From positions 992,001-1,056,000 of the forward strand of contig NZ_CP014671.1 of assembly GCF_001697225.1 (NCBI RefSeq): a DNA stretch of 64,000 nucleotides. The letters are read 5' to 3'. Of the stretch, positions 1 through 10,318 are shown piece by piece. Within the stretch, counting starts at the first letter, position 1, and each line of letters starts with the position of its first letter. The stretch is from Immundisolibacter cernigliae (GTDB lineage Bacteria > Pseudomonadota > Gammaproteobacteria > Immundisolibacterales > Immundisolibacteraceae). The position numbers and the translations under genes are program-made. Under the pieces are notes generated by a model. That model was given only the letters and a program-made list of their open reading frames with translations. It had not been told where the DNA came from and did not search any database.

Positions 1-1279
1 GGGATTCTTCCTCCAGCAGGCGCAGCACGTGCAGGGCGGTCGACTCCACGCTGCGGATGGTGCCCTGGCCCTCGCAGCGCGGGCAGGTGATGTGGCTGGT
101 TTCCTTCAGCGAGGGACGCAGGCGCTGGCGCGACATTTCGAGCAGCCCGAAGCGCGACAGCTTGCCCAGCTGGATGCGCGCCCGGTCGTGCTTGACCGCC
201 TCCCGCAGGCGGTCTTCCACCGCCCGCTGGTTGCTGCTTTTCATCATGTCGATGAAGTCGATCACGATCAGCCCGCCCAGATCGCGCAGCCGAAGCTGGC
301 GGCCGATCTCGTCGCAGGCTTCCAGATTGGTGTTGGTGGCCGTCTCCTCGATGTCGCTGCCGCCCGTGGAGCGCGCCGAGTTGATGTCGATGGCGGTCAA
401 CGCCTCGGTATGGTCGACCACCAGCGCACCGCCGGAGCGCAGCGGCACCTCGCGCCGGTGCGCGGTCTCGATCTGGTGCTCGATCTGGTAGCGCGTGAAC
501 AGCGGCACCTTGTCCTGGTACAGCTTCAGCTTGGGCAGGCTTTGCGGCATCAGCTGCTGCATCAGCGCGCGGGCCTCCTCGTAGGTGGCCTCGTCGTCGA
601 TCAGCACTTCGCCGATGTCATCCCGGAAGTAGTCACGGATGACCCGCGCCACGACGTTGTTTTCCTGGTAGATCAGGAACGGGGCGGACTTGCCGGTGCT
701 GGCCGCATCGATGGCGTTCCACAGCTCGACCAGGTGGTCCAGATCCCACTGCAGCTCGGCCAGGCTGCGCTCGGCGGCCACCGTGCGCACGATGACGCCC
801 ATGTTGGCCGGCAGTTGCAGTTGCCCCAGCAGGTCTTTGAGTTCCGCCCGGTCATCGCCCTCGATCTTGCGCGACACGCCGCCGGCGTCCGGACTGCACG
901 GCATCAGCACCAGATAGCGGCCGGCCAGGCTGACATGCGTGGTCAGGGCCGCGCCCTTGGTGCCGCGCTCTTCCTTCTCGACCTGGATGGTGACTTCCTG
1001 GCCTTCGCGCAGTTGGCGGGCGCCCGGTTCGCCGTTCGGGCCCTGCAGATAGGTCGCAGCGACTTCCTTCAGCGGCAGAAAGCCGTGGCGGGTGCCGCCA
1101 TAGTCGACGAAGGCCGCTTCCAGACTCGGCTCGACGCGGCGCACGATGGCGCGGTAGATGTTGCCCTTTTTCTGGTTGCGGTTCGGCGATTCGATATCGA
1201 GGTCAAACAGGTGTTGGCCATCGACGATGGCCACCCGCAGCTCTTCCGACTGGCGGGCGTTGAACAGAATTCGTTTCAT
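1..1279 (-). CDS. rne: Ribonuclease E, N-terminal catalytic part (runs off the window)
   Basis: Essential endoribonuclease that starts mRNA decay, processes rRNA and tRNA, and scaffolds the degradosome. The first 426 codons are present and the gene continues beyond base 1. The protein opens [20 protein letters not shown], close to E. coli RNase E, followed by the S1 RNA-binding segment ([17 protein letters not shown]). Further on are the DNase I-like catalytic region with the metal-binding acidic motifs TAIDINS and IDFIDM, and the Zn-link CPRCEGQG near the cut edge. It is divergent from rluC, the usual gammaproteobacterial order. The start is the ATG at 1279, chosen by homology; only a weak GAGA lies upstream. 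The C-terminal scaffold is outside the window, so RNase G is not formally excluded, but the sequence and the rluC neighbour favour RNase E. Confidence 0.96.
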   Translation of the reverse strand, partial: MKRILFNARQSEELRVAIVDGQHLFDLDIESPNRNQKKGNIYRAIVRRVEPSLEAAFVDYGGTRHGFLPLKEVAATYLQGPNGEPGARQLREGQEVTIQVEKEERGTKGAALTTHVSLAGRYLVLMPCSPDAGGVSRKIEGDDRAELKDLLGQLQLPANMGVIVRTVAAERSLAELQWDLDHLVELWNAIDAASTGKSAPFLIYQENNVVARVIRDYFRDDIGEVLIDDEATYEEARALMQQLMPQSLPKLKLYQDKVPLFTRYQIEHQIETAHRREVPLRSGGALVVDHTEALTAIDINSARSTGGSDIEETATNTNLEACDEIGRQLRLRDLGGLIVIDFIDMMKSSNQRAVEDRLREAVKHDRARIQLGKLSRFGLLEMSRQRLRPSLKETSHITCPRCEGQGTIRSVESTALHVLRLLEEES

Positions 1280-1609
1280 CGGGAAATTCTCGTGGCAGAC
1301 GCCTCACGGCGTAGCGCGTGCCGGACGGCAGCGCCCCCAGGGGCGCAGGCTCATGGGCCGGCATGCCGCAACGCGGCGCGACGCGGGGATCGGGAACAGG
1401 GCCTCCGGCGAGGGCGGTCCGCGAGGACTGGCGCAGGAGGAATAGAATGGCTCGCACAAAATCGGTTGCAGCGGCGCCGGCGCGACACGCCGACGAAACG
1501 GACACGGCAAACATCAGGCGGTCCCAGGCATTGCGCCCGAGACACTGAATCACCGCCCAAATCTTTTTGATCATGAAGATGGCCACTGCGCCGACAACAT
1601 TAACACGCG
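1280..1609. other. rne-rluC intergenic region (long rne leader)
   Basis: A 330-base gap between divergent rne and rluC with no convincing gene. In E. coli the same gap holds the long rne 5' leader through which RNase E autoregulates its own mRNA. A similar role here is inferred from position only. I could not place a confident promoter by eye. Confidence 0.4.
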
Positions 1610-2587
1610 ATGACAGGGCTTAATACAGGCACCGACGCCGCGCCCGGCCGGGCGGTGGCGTACGTGAACGTTGCCGATGACCAGGCCGGGCAGCGGGTCG
1701 ACAACTTCCTGATGGCGCGCTTTCGCGGCCTGCCGCGCAGCCGGGTGTATCGCCTGCTGCGCCGCGGCGAGGTGCGCGTCAACGGCGGTCGCATCGGCCC
1801 GGAACACCGACTGCAGGCCGGCGACCGGGTGCGCCTGCCGCCGGTCGACCTGCCGCCGCCCCGGCCGCCCGGGGAAGCGCCCGACCATCAGCTGCGCGAG
1901 CTGACCGGCAGCATCCTGTTCGAGAACGAGCGCCTGCTGGTGCTGGACAAACCCGCCGGCCTGGCCTGTCACGGCGGCAGCGGGGTCAGCTTTGGCGTGA
2001 TCGAGGCGCTGCGGCAACTGCGGCCCAATCAGCCGTTCTTCGAGCTGGTGCATCGCCTGGACCGGGACACCTCGGGCTGTCTGCTGATCGCCAAGCGGCG
2101 CAGCACCCTGCGCGCCCTGCATGAGCAGCTGCGCAGCGGCGCCGTCGGCAAGCGGTACCTGGCGCTGCTGGTGGGCCAGTTCCCGGGCCGTCGCCAGCGC
2201 GTGGATGCGGCGCTCGACCGCTACGAGCGCGGTGGCGAGCGGCTGGTGCGCGTGGCTGCCGACGGCAAGCCGGCACAAACGGTGTTTCACCTGCGCGAGC
2301 GGTTTGCCGGCGCCAGCCTGGTCGAGGCCGAATTGCTGTCCGGGCGCACGCACCAGATACGCGTGCACGCCCAGTACCTGGGCTGCCCCGTGGCCGGCGA
2401 TCCGAAGTACGGCGACCCGGCGGCCGAAGCAGCGCTGGGCGCGATCGGCCTGAAACGGCTGTTCCTGCACGCGGCCAAGATTGAACTGGCGCCGCTGGAC
2501 GACGACACGCCGCAGGTCTTCGAAGCACCCCTGCCGGCGGCGCTCGAAGCCGTGCTCGAGCGCCTGCGCGATACTCAAACCACCTAG
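1610..2587 (+). CDS. rluC: 23S rRNA pseudouridine synthase RluC
   Basis: 325 aa. Isomerises specific uridines of 23S rRNA to pseudouridine (positions 955, 2504 and 2580 in E. coli). An N-terminal S4 RNA-binding domain (residues about 22-80, SRVYRLLRRGEVRVNGG) precedes the RluA-type catalytic domain. That domain has the signature HRLDRDTSGCLLIAK, with catalytic Asp at residue 151, and the later SGRTHQIRVH motif. Length matches the family (about 320 aa). ATG at 1610. The next gene follows 8 bases after the stop, so co-transcription with the protease is likely. The position beside rne separates it from the RluA and RluD paralogues. Confidence 0.95.
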   Translation: MTGLNTGTDAAPGRAVAYVNVADDQAGQRVDNFLMARFRGLPRSRVYRLLRRGEVRVNGGRIGPEHRLQAGDRVRLPPVDLPPPRPPGEAPDHQLRELTGSILFENERLLVLDKPAGLACHGGSGVSFGVIEALRQLRPNQPFFELVHRLDRDTSGCLLIAKRRSTLRALHEQLRSGAVGKRYLALLVGQFPGRRQRVDAALDRYERGGERLVRVAADGKPAQTVFHLRERFAGASLVEAELLSGRTHQIRVHAQYLGCPVAGDPKYGDPAAEAALGAIGLKRLFLHAAKIELAPLDDDTPQVFEAPLPAALEAVLERLRDTQTT

Positions 2588-2595
2588 AGGCCTGC

Positions 2596-3540
2596 ATGAA
2601 CGACGACACCAACCCTACCGCCTGGGAACGCGGCGTGCTCGAACGCCTGTTGCGGGACACGCTGACCGAACAGCGCCGCGCCCGCCGCTGGCGCATCTTC
2701 TTTCGCCTGCTGTCGGTGTTGCTGGTGCTGCTGGTGCTGGGGCTGTTTCGCGCCGACGTGGGCGTGCCACAGGTCGCCAGTCGCCACACCGCGCTGGTGC
2801 AGCTGAACGGCATCATCGCACCCGGCACGGACGCCAATGCCGACATCATCATAGAGTCCCTGCGCAAGGCCTACGAGAACACGCAGGTGGCCGGCGTGGT
2901 GCTGCGCATCGACAGCCCCGGCGGCAGCCCGGTGCAGGCCGGGCGCATCAATGCCGAAATCCGGCGCCTGCGCGAGCTGCACCCGAAGGTGCCGCTGTAC
3001 GCCGTGATCGACGACATATGCGCCTCGGGCGGCTACTACGTCGCCGTCGCCGCGGACAGGATTTACGCCGACAAGGCCAGCGTGGTGGGCTCGATCGGCG
3101 TCCTGATGAACGGCTTCGGCTTCGTCGACGCCATGCAGAAACTGGGCATCGAGCGGCGCCTTCTGACCGCCGGCGACCACAAGGGCTTCCTGGACCCGTT
3201 CTCGCCGCAGAGCCCCGAGGACGCCGACCACGCCCGCGAGTTGCTGCAGGCCATCCACAGCCAGTTCATCGAGGTCGTGAAAGACGGCCGCGGGGCGCGC
3301 CTGAAGGACGATCCGCGTCTGTTCAGCGGGCTGGTGTGGACTGGCGACCAGGGCATCGAACTGGGGCTGGTCGATGCCCTGGGCGACACCGATTCGGTGG
3401 CGCGCGAGGTATTCAAGGCCGACAAGGTGGTCGACTACACCGTGCGTCCGGCCTACTTCGAGAAGCTCATCCGCAGTGCCGGCGGCGAGGCGGCCAGCAG
3501 TCTGCTTGACGCGCTGTCGGACGGCCTGCGCTGGCGCTGA
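2596..3540 (+). CDS. sppA: Signal peptide peptidase SppA-like membrane protease (S49)
   Basis: 314 aa, single-length S49 protease that degrades leftover signal peptides at the inner membrane. A cytoplasmic N-terminal stretch is followed by one membrane segment (residues about 35-51, rich in Leu/Val) and the protease domain. The nucleophile is Ser144 in CASGGYYVA and the likely general base is Lys196 in DHKGFLDPF. The Ser-Lys spacing of 52 matches the Bacillus-type SppA dyad. The short form is half the size of E. coli SppA. It lies directly behind rluC, a common arrangement in gammaproteobacteria. Confidence 0.93.
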   Translation: MNDDTNPTAWERGVLERLLRDTLTEQRRARRWRIFFRLLSVLLVLLVLGLFRADVGVPQVASRHTALVQLNGIIAPGTDANADIIIESLRKAYENTQVAGVVLRIDSPGGSPVQAGRINAEIRRLRELHPKVPLYAVIDDICASGGYYVAVAADRIYADKASVVGSIGVLMNGFGFVDAMQKLGIERRLLTAGDHKGFLDPFSPQSPEDADHARELLQAIHSQFIEVVKDGRGARLKDDPRLFSGLVWTGDQGIELGLVDALGDTDSVAREVFKADKVVDYTVRPAYFEKLIRSAGGEAASSLLDALSDGLRWR

Positions 3541-3552
3541 TCGGCGGCCACA

Positions 3553-4143
3553 TCAGGGCAGCGCAAGGCCCTGATCCCGCAACAGCTCACACAGTGCGAT
3601 CAGCGGCAGGCCCAGCAGCGCGGTCGGGTCATCGCCGCTCATGCGCCGGCACAGGGTGACGCCCAGGCCTTCCGAGCGCAGCGAGCCGGCGCAGCCGAAG
3701 GGCTGCTCGCGGTCGAGGTAGTGTTCGATGTCGGCCGAGCTTAGCCGGCGCAGCTCCACATCAAACGGCACCAGTCGCATCGCGACCTCGCCCGTGATGC
3801 TGCTCAGCAGGCACACGGCGGTCTGAAACACCATCACCTGGCCCGACGACAGCGTCAGTTGCTCGGCCGCCCGCGCCCGGTCGCCGGGCTTGCCCAGCAC
3901 CCGCCCACCGACCACGGCCACCTGGTCGGAACCGATGATCAGGTGGCCCGGGAACTGCGCCGCCGCGGCCTCGGCCTTGGCCCTGGCCAGGCGAAGCGCG
4001 AGCGCCGTTGGCGCCTCATCGGGCAGCGCCGTCTCGTCGACCTGCGGCGCGTGGACTTCGAAAGGCAGCCCCAGGCGCCCGAGCAGCTCGCGGCGCGTGG
4101 GTGAGGTCGAGGCCAGAACCAGGGGCGGGTGTGTGACGGGCAT
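3553..4143 (-). CDS. yceF: Maf family nucleotide pyrophosphatase (YceF-type)
   Basis: 196 aa. House-cleaning nucleoside triphosphate pyrophosphatase; YceF members prefer 7-methyl-GTP. The protein opens with LVLASTSPTRRELLGRLG and carries the SDQVAVV metal/base-binding motif near residue 75. The start is the ATG at 4143; the open frame extends upstream but the family start lies here. It is transcribed opposite to yceD across a short gap, the same neighbourhood as in E. coli (yceF/yceD/rpmF). The m7GTP preference is inferred from synteny rather than from a diagnostic residue. Confidence 0.94.
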   Translation of the reverse strand: MPVTHPPLVLASTSPTRRELLGRLGLPFEVHAPQVDETALPDEAPTALALRLARAKAEAAAAQFPGHLIIGSDQVAVVGGRVLGKPGDRARAAEQLTLSSGQVMVFQTAVCLLSSITGEVAMRLVPFDVELRRLSSADIEHYLDREQPFGCAGSLRSEGLGVTLCRRMSGDDPTALLGLPLIALCELLRDQGLALP

Positions 4144-4251
4144 GCACGGTCCGGATGTGTGATGGGCGGTGCATTGTAGCCAGCGCCCCATACCGGCCGG
4201 CGCCCGCGTTTTTGACAGCCGAATCAGCCCACGACTACACTCCGCGCCCTT

Positions 4252-4776
4252 ATGTCGGGGCGAATACCAGACTCGATCGACCCCCACGACTGGGCCAGGA
4301 CCGGTCGACACGTCACGGGCACCCTGCCGTTGGCGGGCATGGAGCGGCTCTGCGAAGGCCTCGAAGACACCGCCGGCGAAGTTGAAATAACGCTTGCCGG
4401 ACAAGTGCTTCCAGGTGGACGACTGGTACTGGCCGGCAGCGCCGCGTGCGCGGTGACCGTGCGCTGCCAGCGCTGCCTCGAGCCATTCATGCTGCACCTC
4501 GAGGCCCCGATTCAGCTTGGCGTGCTGACCCATGAGGGGGCGCTGGCGAAGCTGCCGGCCGGCTATGAGCCGCTGATCTGCCCTGCTGGGCAGGAACTGT
4601 CCGTGGCGCAGTTGATAGAGGACGAATTGTTGCTGGTTCTGCCGGATTACCCGCACCATGCCGACGGCATGTGCGGCGCCACGGCGGTACCGGCGCAGCA
4701 GGCGGGGGAGCGGCGGCCGTTCGCGGCGCTTGCATCCCTCAGGAAAAACGACCCGCCCGGCGGGCATGACGACTGA
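4252..4776 (+). CDS. yceD: YceD / DUF177 protein, 23S rRNA accumulation factor
   Basis: 174 aa member of DUF177 (YceD), which always sits before rpmF and is linked to 23S rRNA metabolism; its biochemical role is poorly known. Two CxxC-type pairs are expected in the family. Here the [14 protein letters not shown] segment (residues about 65-78) is clear and a later CGA is the only further cysteine. First gene of the yceD-rpmF-plsX-fab operon, with rpmF 11 bases downstream. ATG at 4252. Confidence 0.9.
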   Translation: MSGRIPDSIDPHDWARTGRHVTGTLPLAGMERLCEGLEDTAGEVEITLAGQVLPGGRLVLAGSAACAVTVRCQRCLEPFMLHLEAPIQLGVLTHEGALAKLPAGYEPLICPAGQELSVAQLIEDELLLVLPDYPHHADGMCGATAVPAQQAGERRPFAALASLRKNDPPGGHDD

Positions 4777-4787
4777 CAGGACCATCC

Positions 4788-4970
4788 ATGGCCGTTGCAC
4801 AGGACCACAAGAGCCGCTCCAAGCGCGGCATGCGCCGCTCGCACGACGCGCTCAAACCGCCCACGCTGTCGGTAGAGCCGACCACTGGCGAAATCCATCG
4901 CCGGCATCACGTCAGCCCGACCGGCTACTACCGCGGCCGCAAGGTCATCGACACCGGCAAGGGCGAGTAA
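4788..4970 (+). CDS. rpmF: 50S ribosomal protein L32
   Basis: 60 aa. Small structural protein of the large ribosomal subunit. It begins [20 protein letters not shown], with the typical basic N-terminus, and contains the [17 protein letters not shown] motif. No zinc-binding CxxC pairs are present, so this is the zinc-free form usual in proteobacteria. It lies between yceD and plsX, coupling ribosome and fatty acid synthesis genes as in E. coli. Confidence 0.97.
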   Translation: MAVAQDHKSRSKRGMRRSHDALKPPTLSVEPTTGEIHRRHHVSPTGYYRGRKVIDTGKGE

Positions 4971-4973
4971 GCA

Positions 4974-5990
4974 TTGAGCCTGGTGGTTGCCGTGGACGCC
5001 ATGGGGGGCGATCACGGCCCCTCGGTGGTGGTCCCGGCGGCGATCGGCTTTGTGCGCAAACACGGTGACGTGCGCCTGATCCTGGTTGGCGACGAGGCCG
5101 CCGTGCGTGCCCTGCTGCCGGCCGATGCCGCCACCCTGGCGGTGGATGTCCACCATGCCAGCCAGGTGGTCGACATGGACGAAGCGCCGGCCAAGGCGTT
5201 GCGCGGCAAGAAAGACTCCTCAATGCGTGTGGCCATCGATCTGGTCGCCGCCGGCCAGGCGCAGGCCTGCGTCAGCGCCGGCAACACCGGTGCACTGATG
5301 GCAACTGCCCGTTTCGTGCTGCACATGCTGCCCGGCATCGAGCGGCCGGCCATCGTGCGCGCCCTGCCCACGCAGCGGGGCGAAACCTACATGCTGGACC
5401 TGGGCGCCAATACCGAGTGCAGCGCCGAGCAACTGTGCGAGTTCGCAGTGATGGGCGCGGTGCTGGTCGAGGCGCTCGGCAAGCGCCAGAACCCCAGCGT
5501 GGGACTGCTGAACATCGGCAGCGAGGCCACCAAGGGCACCGACACCGTGCAGCGCGCAGCCGAACTGATCCGTGCCAGCGGCCTCAACTTCCACGGCTAC
5601 GTCGAAGGCGACGATATCTATGCCGGCACCACCGATGTGGTGGTGTGTGACGGCTTCGTCGGCAACGTGGCGCTCAAGACCAGCGAGGGTCTGGCGCGCA
5701 TGATCACCCAGGTGCTGCGTGAGGAATTCAGCCGCACGCCGCTACGCCGGCTCGGCGCCTTGGCCTCGCTGCCGGCCCTGCGCGCGCTGCGTCAGCGGCT
5801 GGACCCGCGCGCCTACAACGGCGCCAGCCTGCTTGGCCTGCCGGCACCGGTCATCAAGAGTCACGGCGGCACGGATGTGATCGGCTTCACTCAGGCCATC
5901 GCCGAAGCCGCCGCCCAGGCCAGGGCGCGGGTGCCCCAGCGCATCGGCGAGCGCCTGGCAGATTTCCTACCCCAGGCGCTGACCGCGTGA
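4974..5990 (+). CDS. plsX: Phosphate acyltransferase PlsX
   Basis: 338 aa. Makes acyl-phosphate from acyl-ACP, feeding PlsY in phospholipid synthesis; a peripheral membrane protein. It opens [20 protein letters not shown], the family hallmark, and has [10 protein letters not shown] and [15 protein letters not shown] further on. The start is a TTG at 4974, three bases after the rpmF stop. No ATG fits the conserved N-terminus, so weak initiation coupled to rpmF translation is likely. Its stop overlaps the fabH start (TGATG). Confidence 0.96.
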   Translation: MSLVVAVDAMGGDHGPSVVVPAAIGFVRKHGDVRLILVGDEAAVRALLPADAATLAVDVHHASQVVDMDEAPAKALRGKKDSSMRVAIDLVAAGQAQACVSAGNTGALMATARFVLHMLPGIERPAIVRALPTQRGETYMLDLGANTECSAEQLCEFAVMGAVLVEALGKRQNPSVGLLNIGSEATKGTDTVQRAAELIRASGLNFHGYVEGDDIYAGTTDVVVCDGFVGNVALKTSEGLARMITQVLREEFSRTPLRRLGALASLPALRALRQRLDPRAYNGASLLGLPAPVIKSHGGTDVIGFTQAIAEAAAQARARVPQRIGERLADFLPQALTA

Positions 5991-6955
5991 TGTACTCCCG
6001 CGTCATCGGCACCGGCAGCGCACTGCCGGAACAAATCGTCACCAATGCCGACCTCGAATCGAAGGTCGACACCAGCGATCGCTGGATCTTCGAGCGCACC
6101 GGCATCCGGCAGCGGCACATCGCTGCACCGGGCGAGACCTCGACCGACCTTGGCGAGCGCGCGGCGCGAGCCGCACTGGCCATGGCCGGACTCGACGCTG
6201 CCGACATCGGCCTGGTGGTCGTCGCCACCTGCACGCCGGAAAACGTCTTTCCGAGCACCGCCTGCCTGCTGCAGAACCGCCTCGGCATCCACGGCGGTCC
6301 GGCCTTCGACGTGGTGGCCGCCTGCGCCGGCTTCATCTACGCACTCAGCGTCGCCGACAGCCTGCTGCGCAGCGGTGCTGCCGACACGGCGCTGGTGGTC
6401 GGCACCGAGACCATGTCGCGCATCATCGACTGGCAGGACCGGCGTACCTGCATCCTGTTTGCCGACGGCGCCGGCGCCATGGTGCTGCGCCGCGAACCGA
6501 CGCCCGGCATCCTGTCCACCCACCTGCACGCCGACGGCAAGTACAAGGATCTGCTGTGGGTGCCCGGCTGGGTCTCGGACGACTACGGCAGCCTCGCCGA
6601 GCATCCGCCACACATGGTGATGGAAGGCTCGGAAGTGTTCCGGGTGGCGGTCGAGAAGCTCGGCGAGTCGGTGGAAGAGGCGCTGGCCGCCAACGGTCTC
6701 GACAAGGACGCCATCGACTGGCTGATCCCGCACCAGGCCAACCTGCGCATCATCGCGGCCATTGCCAAACGCCTGCGCCTGCCCATGGAGCAGGTGGTGC
6801 TGACCATCGCCGAGCACGGCAACACCTCGGCCGCCTCGGTACCGTTGGCGATGGACGTCGCGGTCCGCGACGGCCGTGTCAAGCCAGGCCAGACGCTGCT
6901 GCTGGAGGCCTTCGGCGGCGGTTTTGCCTGGGGCTCGGCGCTGCTGCGCTTCTGA
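5990..6955 (+). CDS. fabH: Beta-ketoacyl-ACP synthase III
   Basis: 321 aa. Condenses acetyl-CoA with malonyl-ACP to start fatty acid synthesis. The Cys-His-Asn triad is visible: Cys112 in [10 protein letters not shown], His in PHQANLR and Asn in HGNTSAAS. The ATG at 5990 overlaps the plsX stop by one base (TGATG). A GTG three bases earlier would add one residue. Length equals the family norm. Confidence 0.97.
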   Translation: MYSRVIGTGSALPEQIVTNADLESKVDTSDRWIFERTGIRQRHIAAPGETSTDLGERAARAALAMAGLDAADIGLVVVATCTPENVFPSTACLLQNRLGIHGGPAFDVVAACAGFIYALSVADSLLRSGAADTALVVGTETMSRIIDWQDRRTCILFADGAGAMVLRREPTPGILSTHLHADGKYKDLLWVPGWVSDDYGSLAEHPPHMVMEGSEVFRVAVEKLGESVEEALAANGLDKDAIDWLIPHQANLRIIAAIAKRLRLPMEQVVLTIAEHGNTSAASVPLAMDVAVRDGRVKPGQTLLLEAFGGGFAWGSALLRF

Positions 6956-6995
6956 ATCCACCGCACTGGTCGATATTCAGGTCCGGACTTCCCGC

Positions 6996-7931
6996 ATGAC
7001 ATTGGCACTGGTATTTCCCGGTCAGGGCTCGCAATCGGTCGGCATGCTGGCCGAACTGGCGGGCGAGTTTGCGCAGGTCGAGCAGACCTTCGCCGAGGCC
7101 AGCGAAGCCCTGGGTTACGACCTGTGGCGCCTGATCCAGGACGGCCCCGACAGCGAACTGCAACTGACCGCCGTCACCCAGCCGGCCATGCTCAGTGCCG
7201 GCGTGGCCGTGTGGCGGGTCTGGCAGGCTGCCGGCGGACCAACGCCGGCGCTGATGGCCGGTCACAGTCTTGGCGAGTACAGCGCGCTGGTGTGCGCCGG
7301 TGCGCTGCCGTTCGAGCAGGCGGTGCGGCTGGTGCGCCAGCGGGGCGAGTACATGCAGCAGGCGGTTCCGGTCGGCAGCGGCGCCATGGCGGCCGTGCTG
7401 GGCCTTGATCGGGCAGCAGTGGAAGCGGCCTGCGCCACCGCGGCAAGGCCCGGTGAAACCGTGGCTGTCGCCAACTACAACGCGCCCCTGCAAAGCGTGA
7501 TCGCCGGCCATGCCGCCGCCGTGGCGCGGGCCAGCGCGGCCGCCCAGAGCGCCGGCGCCAAGCGCGTGGTGCCGCTGCCGGTCAGTGCACCGTTTCATTG
7601 CAGCCTGATGCGCCCGGCCGCCGACGCGCTGGCGCCCGCGCTCGAGGCGGCAAGCATCCGGTCGCCCGAGGTGCCGGTCATCAACAACGTCGATGTCACA
7701 GCGGCCAGCGAACCGGCGGCCATCCGCGACGCACTGATCCGGCAGATCTACTCGCCCGTGCGCTGGGTCGAGGTCATCGAGGCCATGCACGCGCGCGGCG
7801 TCACTCACGTGGTCGAGTGCGGTCCGGGCAAGGTGCTGGCGGGTCTTAGCAAACGCATTTGCGGCGCGCTCGAAAGCCTCGCCGTCCAGGACCCGGCCAG
7901 CCTGCGCCAGACCCTGGCGGCGCTCGGTTGA
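6996..7931 (+). CDS. fabD: Malonyl-CoA:ACP transacylase
   Basis: 311 aa. Loads malonyl groups from CoA onto ACP. It starts MTLALVFPGQGSQSVGML, with the conserved FPGQGSQ. The active-site Ser91 lies in GHSLGEYSAL, the catalytic His in APFHCSLM, and the C-terminal part carries VVECGPGKVL. The open frame runs further upstream into fabH, but homology places the start at the ATG at 6996. Part of the fabH-fabD-fabG-acpP-fabF run. Confidence 0.97.
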   Translation: MTLALVFPGQGSQSVGMLAELAGEFAQVEQTFAEASEALGYDLWRLIQDGPDSELQLTAVTQPAMLSAGVAVWRVWQAAGGPTPALMAGHSLGEYSALVCAGALPFEQAVRLVRQRGEYMQQAVPVGSGAMAAVLGLDRAAVEAACATAARPGETVAVANYNAPLQSVIAGHAAAVARASAAAQSAGAKRVVPLPVSAPFHCSLMRPAADALAPALEAASIRSPEVPVINNVDVTAASEPAAIRDALIRQIYSPVRWVEVIEAMHARGVTHVVECGPGKVLAGLSKRICGALESLAVQDPASLRQTLAALG

Positions 7932-7961
7932 CACGCTCCGACTGAAGACACGGGAACGGCC

Positions 7962-8711
7962 ATGGACATTCGACTGGACGGCGAAATTGCGCTGGTGACC
8001 GGTGCCAGCCGCGGCATCGGCAAGGCCATCGCACACGAACTGGCGCAGGCCGGCGCAATCGTCATCGGCACCGCCACCACCGACCCCGGCGCTCAGCGCA
8101 TCGGCGAGGAGCTGGCCGCAGCCGGCCTCAAGGGCGCGGGCATGACATTCAATGCCGCTGACCGGGACGGCACGACCGCCCTGGTGGAGGCGATCAAGTC
8201 CGCGCACGGCGCCGTTTCGATCCTGGTCAACAACGCCGGCATCACCCGCGACAACCTGATGCTGAGGCTCAAGGACGATGACTGGGACGCCGTGCTGGAC
8301 ACCAATCTGGGCGCCGCATTTCGCCTCAGCCGGGCCTGCGCCAACGGCATGATGCGGGCGCGCCGGGGCCGCATCATCAACATCGGTTCGGTGGTCGGTG
8401 CCATGGGCAACGCAGGACAGGTAAACTACGCCGCCGCGAAGGCCGGCCTGGCCGGCTTCACGCGCGCCCTGGCGCGCGAACTGGCCAGCCGCAGCATCAC
8501 CGTCAACACGGTAGCACCGGGTTTCATCGACACCGACATGACCGCCGCCTTGACCGCCGAGCAGCGCACTGCCCTGCTGCAATCGGTTCCACTGGGCCGC
8601 TTTGGCAGCGCGGACGAGGTCGCGGCGCTGGTCACCTACCTGGCCTCGCCGCAGGCGGGCTATATCACCGGGCAGACCCTTCATATCAACGGCGGCATGT
8701 ACCTGGCCTGA
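7962..8711 (+). CDS. fabG: 3-oxoacyl-ACP reductase
   Basis: 249 aa. NADPH-dependent reduction of 3-ketoacyl-ACP. Short-chain dehydrogenase fold with the cofactor motif TGASRGIGKAIA near residue 14, NNAG, and the catalytic triad Ser143, Tyr156 and Lys160 (NYAAAKAG). It ends INGGMYLA as usual for FabG. Thirty bases after fabD. Confidence 0.97.
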   Translation: MDIRLDGEIALVTGASRGIGKAIAHELAQAGAIVIGTATTDPGAQRIGEELAAAGLKGAGMTFNAADRDGTTALVEAIKSAHGAVSILVNNAGITRDNLMLRLKDDDWDAVLDTNLGAAFRLSRACANGMMRARRGRIINIGSVVGAMGNAGQVNYAAAKAGLAGFTRALARELASRSITVNTVAPGFIDTDMTAALTAEQRTALLQSVPLGRFGSADEVAALVTYLASPQAGYITGQTLHINGGMYLA

Positions 8712-8771
8712 GCCGGCCACGCCGTTTCGCACGAGTTTTTTGTGATTTTTTCCCTGGGAGGATGTTGAGCG

Positions 8772-9017
8772 ATGAGCAGCATTGAAGAGCGCGTCAAGAA
8801 AATCGTGGTCGAGCAGCTGGGCGTCAAGGAAGACGAAGTCAGCAACGACTCGTCCTTTGTCGACGACCTGGGTGCCGACTCGCTGGACACGGTCGAGCTG
8901 GTGATGGCTCTCGAAGAGGAATTCGAGTGCGAAATCGCCGACGAGGCCGCCGAGAAGATCACCACCGTGCAGGAAGCCATCGACTACGTCGAGAAGGAAC
9001 TGGCCTCCCGCAAGTAG
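8772..9017 (+). CDS. acpP: Acyl carrier protein (fatty acid synthesis)
   Basis: 81 aa, highly acidic. Carries growing acyl chains on a phosphopantetheine arm attached to Ser37 in [19 protein letters not shown] strong ribosome site (GGGAGG) lies 9 bases before the ATG, fitting high expression. A second, divergent ACP gene is present at 40370-40618 with a different neighbourhood. Confidence 0.98.
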   Translation: MSSIEERVKKIVVEQLGVKEDEVSNDSSFVDDLGADSLDTVELVMALEEEFECEIADEAAEKITTVQEAIDYVEKELASRK

Positions 9018-9053
9018 GGGTTGCCAGGGCATTCGATCGAGGGCTGCCGGGAT

Positions 9054-10295
9054 TTGATTAAGCGACGGGTCGTCATTACGGGGCTGGGCATGGTCAGTCC
9101 GCTGGGGCTGGACGTGCCGACCTCATGGGCCGGTATCCTGGCCAGCCAAAGCGGTATCGGGCCGATCACGCACTTCGACACCCGCGCATTCAGCGTTCGG
9201 TTCGGCGGATCGGTCAAGGGCTTCGAGGTGGAGCGCTACCTGAGCGCCAAGGAAGCCCGCAAGATGGACCCGTTCGTCCATTACGGCATCGCGGCAGCCG
9301 AAGAAGCCTTGCGCGATTCAGGCCTGCAGGTGACCGCCGACAACGCCGAGCGCATCGGCGTTGCCATCGGCTCGGGCATCGGCGGCCTGCCCGGCATCGA
9401 GGCCGGGCACCTGGACTACCTGAACGGCGGGCCGCGGCGTATCTCGCCGTTCTTCGTGCCGGGCAACATCATCAACATGGTGGCCGGCAACGTCTCGATC
9501 CGCTTCGGGCTGAAGGGTCCGAACCTGGCCGTGGTGACTGCCTGTGCGTCGGCAACCCACAGCATCGGCGACTCGGCGCGGCTGATCGAATACGGCGACG
9601 CCGACGTGATGCTGGCCGGCGGCGCCGAGATGGCCACCTCGCCGATGGGGCTGGGTGGTTTCGCGGCGGCACGGGCACTGTCCACGCGCAACGACGACCC
9701 GCAGCGCGCCAGCCGGCCCTGGGATCGCGACCGCGACGGCTTCGTGCTGGCCGACGGCGCCGGCATCCTGGTTCTGGAAGAGCTGGAACACGCCCGGCAC
9801 CGGGGCGCCACCATCTACGCCGAGGTGCTCGGCTACGGCATGAGCGGCGACGCGCACCACATGACGCAGCCGGACGCCAGCGGCGACGGCGCCTTTCGCT
9901 GCATGCGCGCGGCGCTGCGAAACGCCCGCCTCGATCCGCAGGACATCCAGTACATCAACGCCCACGGCACCTCGACACCGGCCGGTGACGTGGCCGAAAC
10001 GGTCGCCATCCGGCGCGCCTTCGAACACCACGCCAGGCGCCTGGCGGTCAGCTCGACCAAGTCGATGACCGGCCACCTGCTGGGCGCCGCTGGCGGCGTG
10101 GAGGCCATTTTCTGCGTGCTCGCCCTGCGCGATCAGGTGGCCCCACCCACCATCAACCTCGACAATCCGGGCGAGGACTGCGATCTGGACTACGTGCCGC
10201 ACACCGCGCGCCCGATGCGCATCGAGCACGTGCTCACCAACTCCTTCGGCTTTGGTGGCACCAATGCCTCGCTGGTGTTCGGCCGCCCGCGCTGA
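9054..10295 (+). CDS. fabF: Beta-ketoacyl-ACP synthase II
   Basis: 413 aa with a TTG start at 9054 giving [17 protein letters not shown], the usual FabF beginning. An upstream in-frame TTG at 9021 would add 11 unconserved residues. Elongates acyl-ACP. Catalytic Cys164 ([12 protein letters not shown]) and the two active-site histidines in [11 protein letters not shown] and [13 protein letters not shown] are present. GAGG lies about 10 bases before the chosen start. Unlike E. coli, no pabC lies between fabF and mltG. Confidence 0.96.
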   Translation: MIKRRVVITGLGMVSPLGLDVPTSWAGILASQSGIGPITHFDTRAFSVRFGGSVKGFEVERYLSAKEARKMDPFVHYGIAAAEEALRDSGLQVTADNAERIGVAIGSGIGGLPGIEAGHLDYLNGGPRRISPFFVPGNIINMVAGNVSIRFGLKGPNLAVVTACASATHSIGDSARLIEYGDADVMLAGGAEMATSPMGLGGFAAARALSTRNDDPQRASRPWDRDRDGFVLADGAGILVLEELEHARHRGATIYAEVLGYGMSGDAHHMTQPDASGDGAFRCMRAALRNARLDPQDIQYINAHGTSTPAGDVAETVAIRRAFEHHARRLAVSSTKSMTGHLLGAAGGVEAIFCVLALRDQVAPPTINLDNPGEDCDLDYVPHTARPMRIEHVLTNSFGFGGTNASLVFGRPR

Positions 10296-10318
10296 AGCCC
10301 CGCTGCGCGCTGGCGCCA

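Noticed and set aside
29-1570. 513-codon plus-strand open frame
   Set aside because: Antisense to RNase E, whose conserved start, S1 and Zn-link motifs are read on the minus strand.
10296-10318. Missing pabC as a deletion
   Set aside because: fabF and mltG are cleanly spaced; many non-enteric genomes lack pabC here, so nothing unusual can be claimed.
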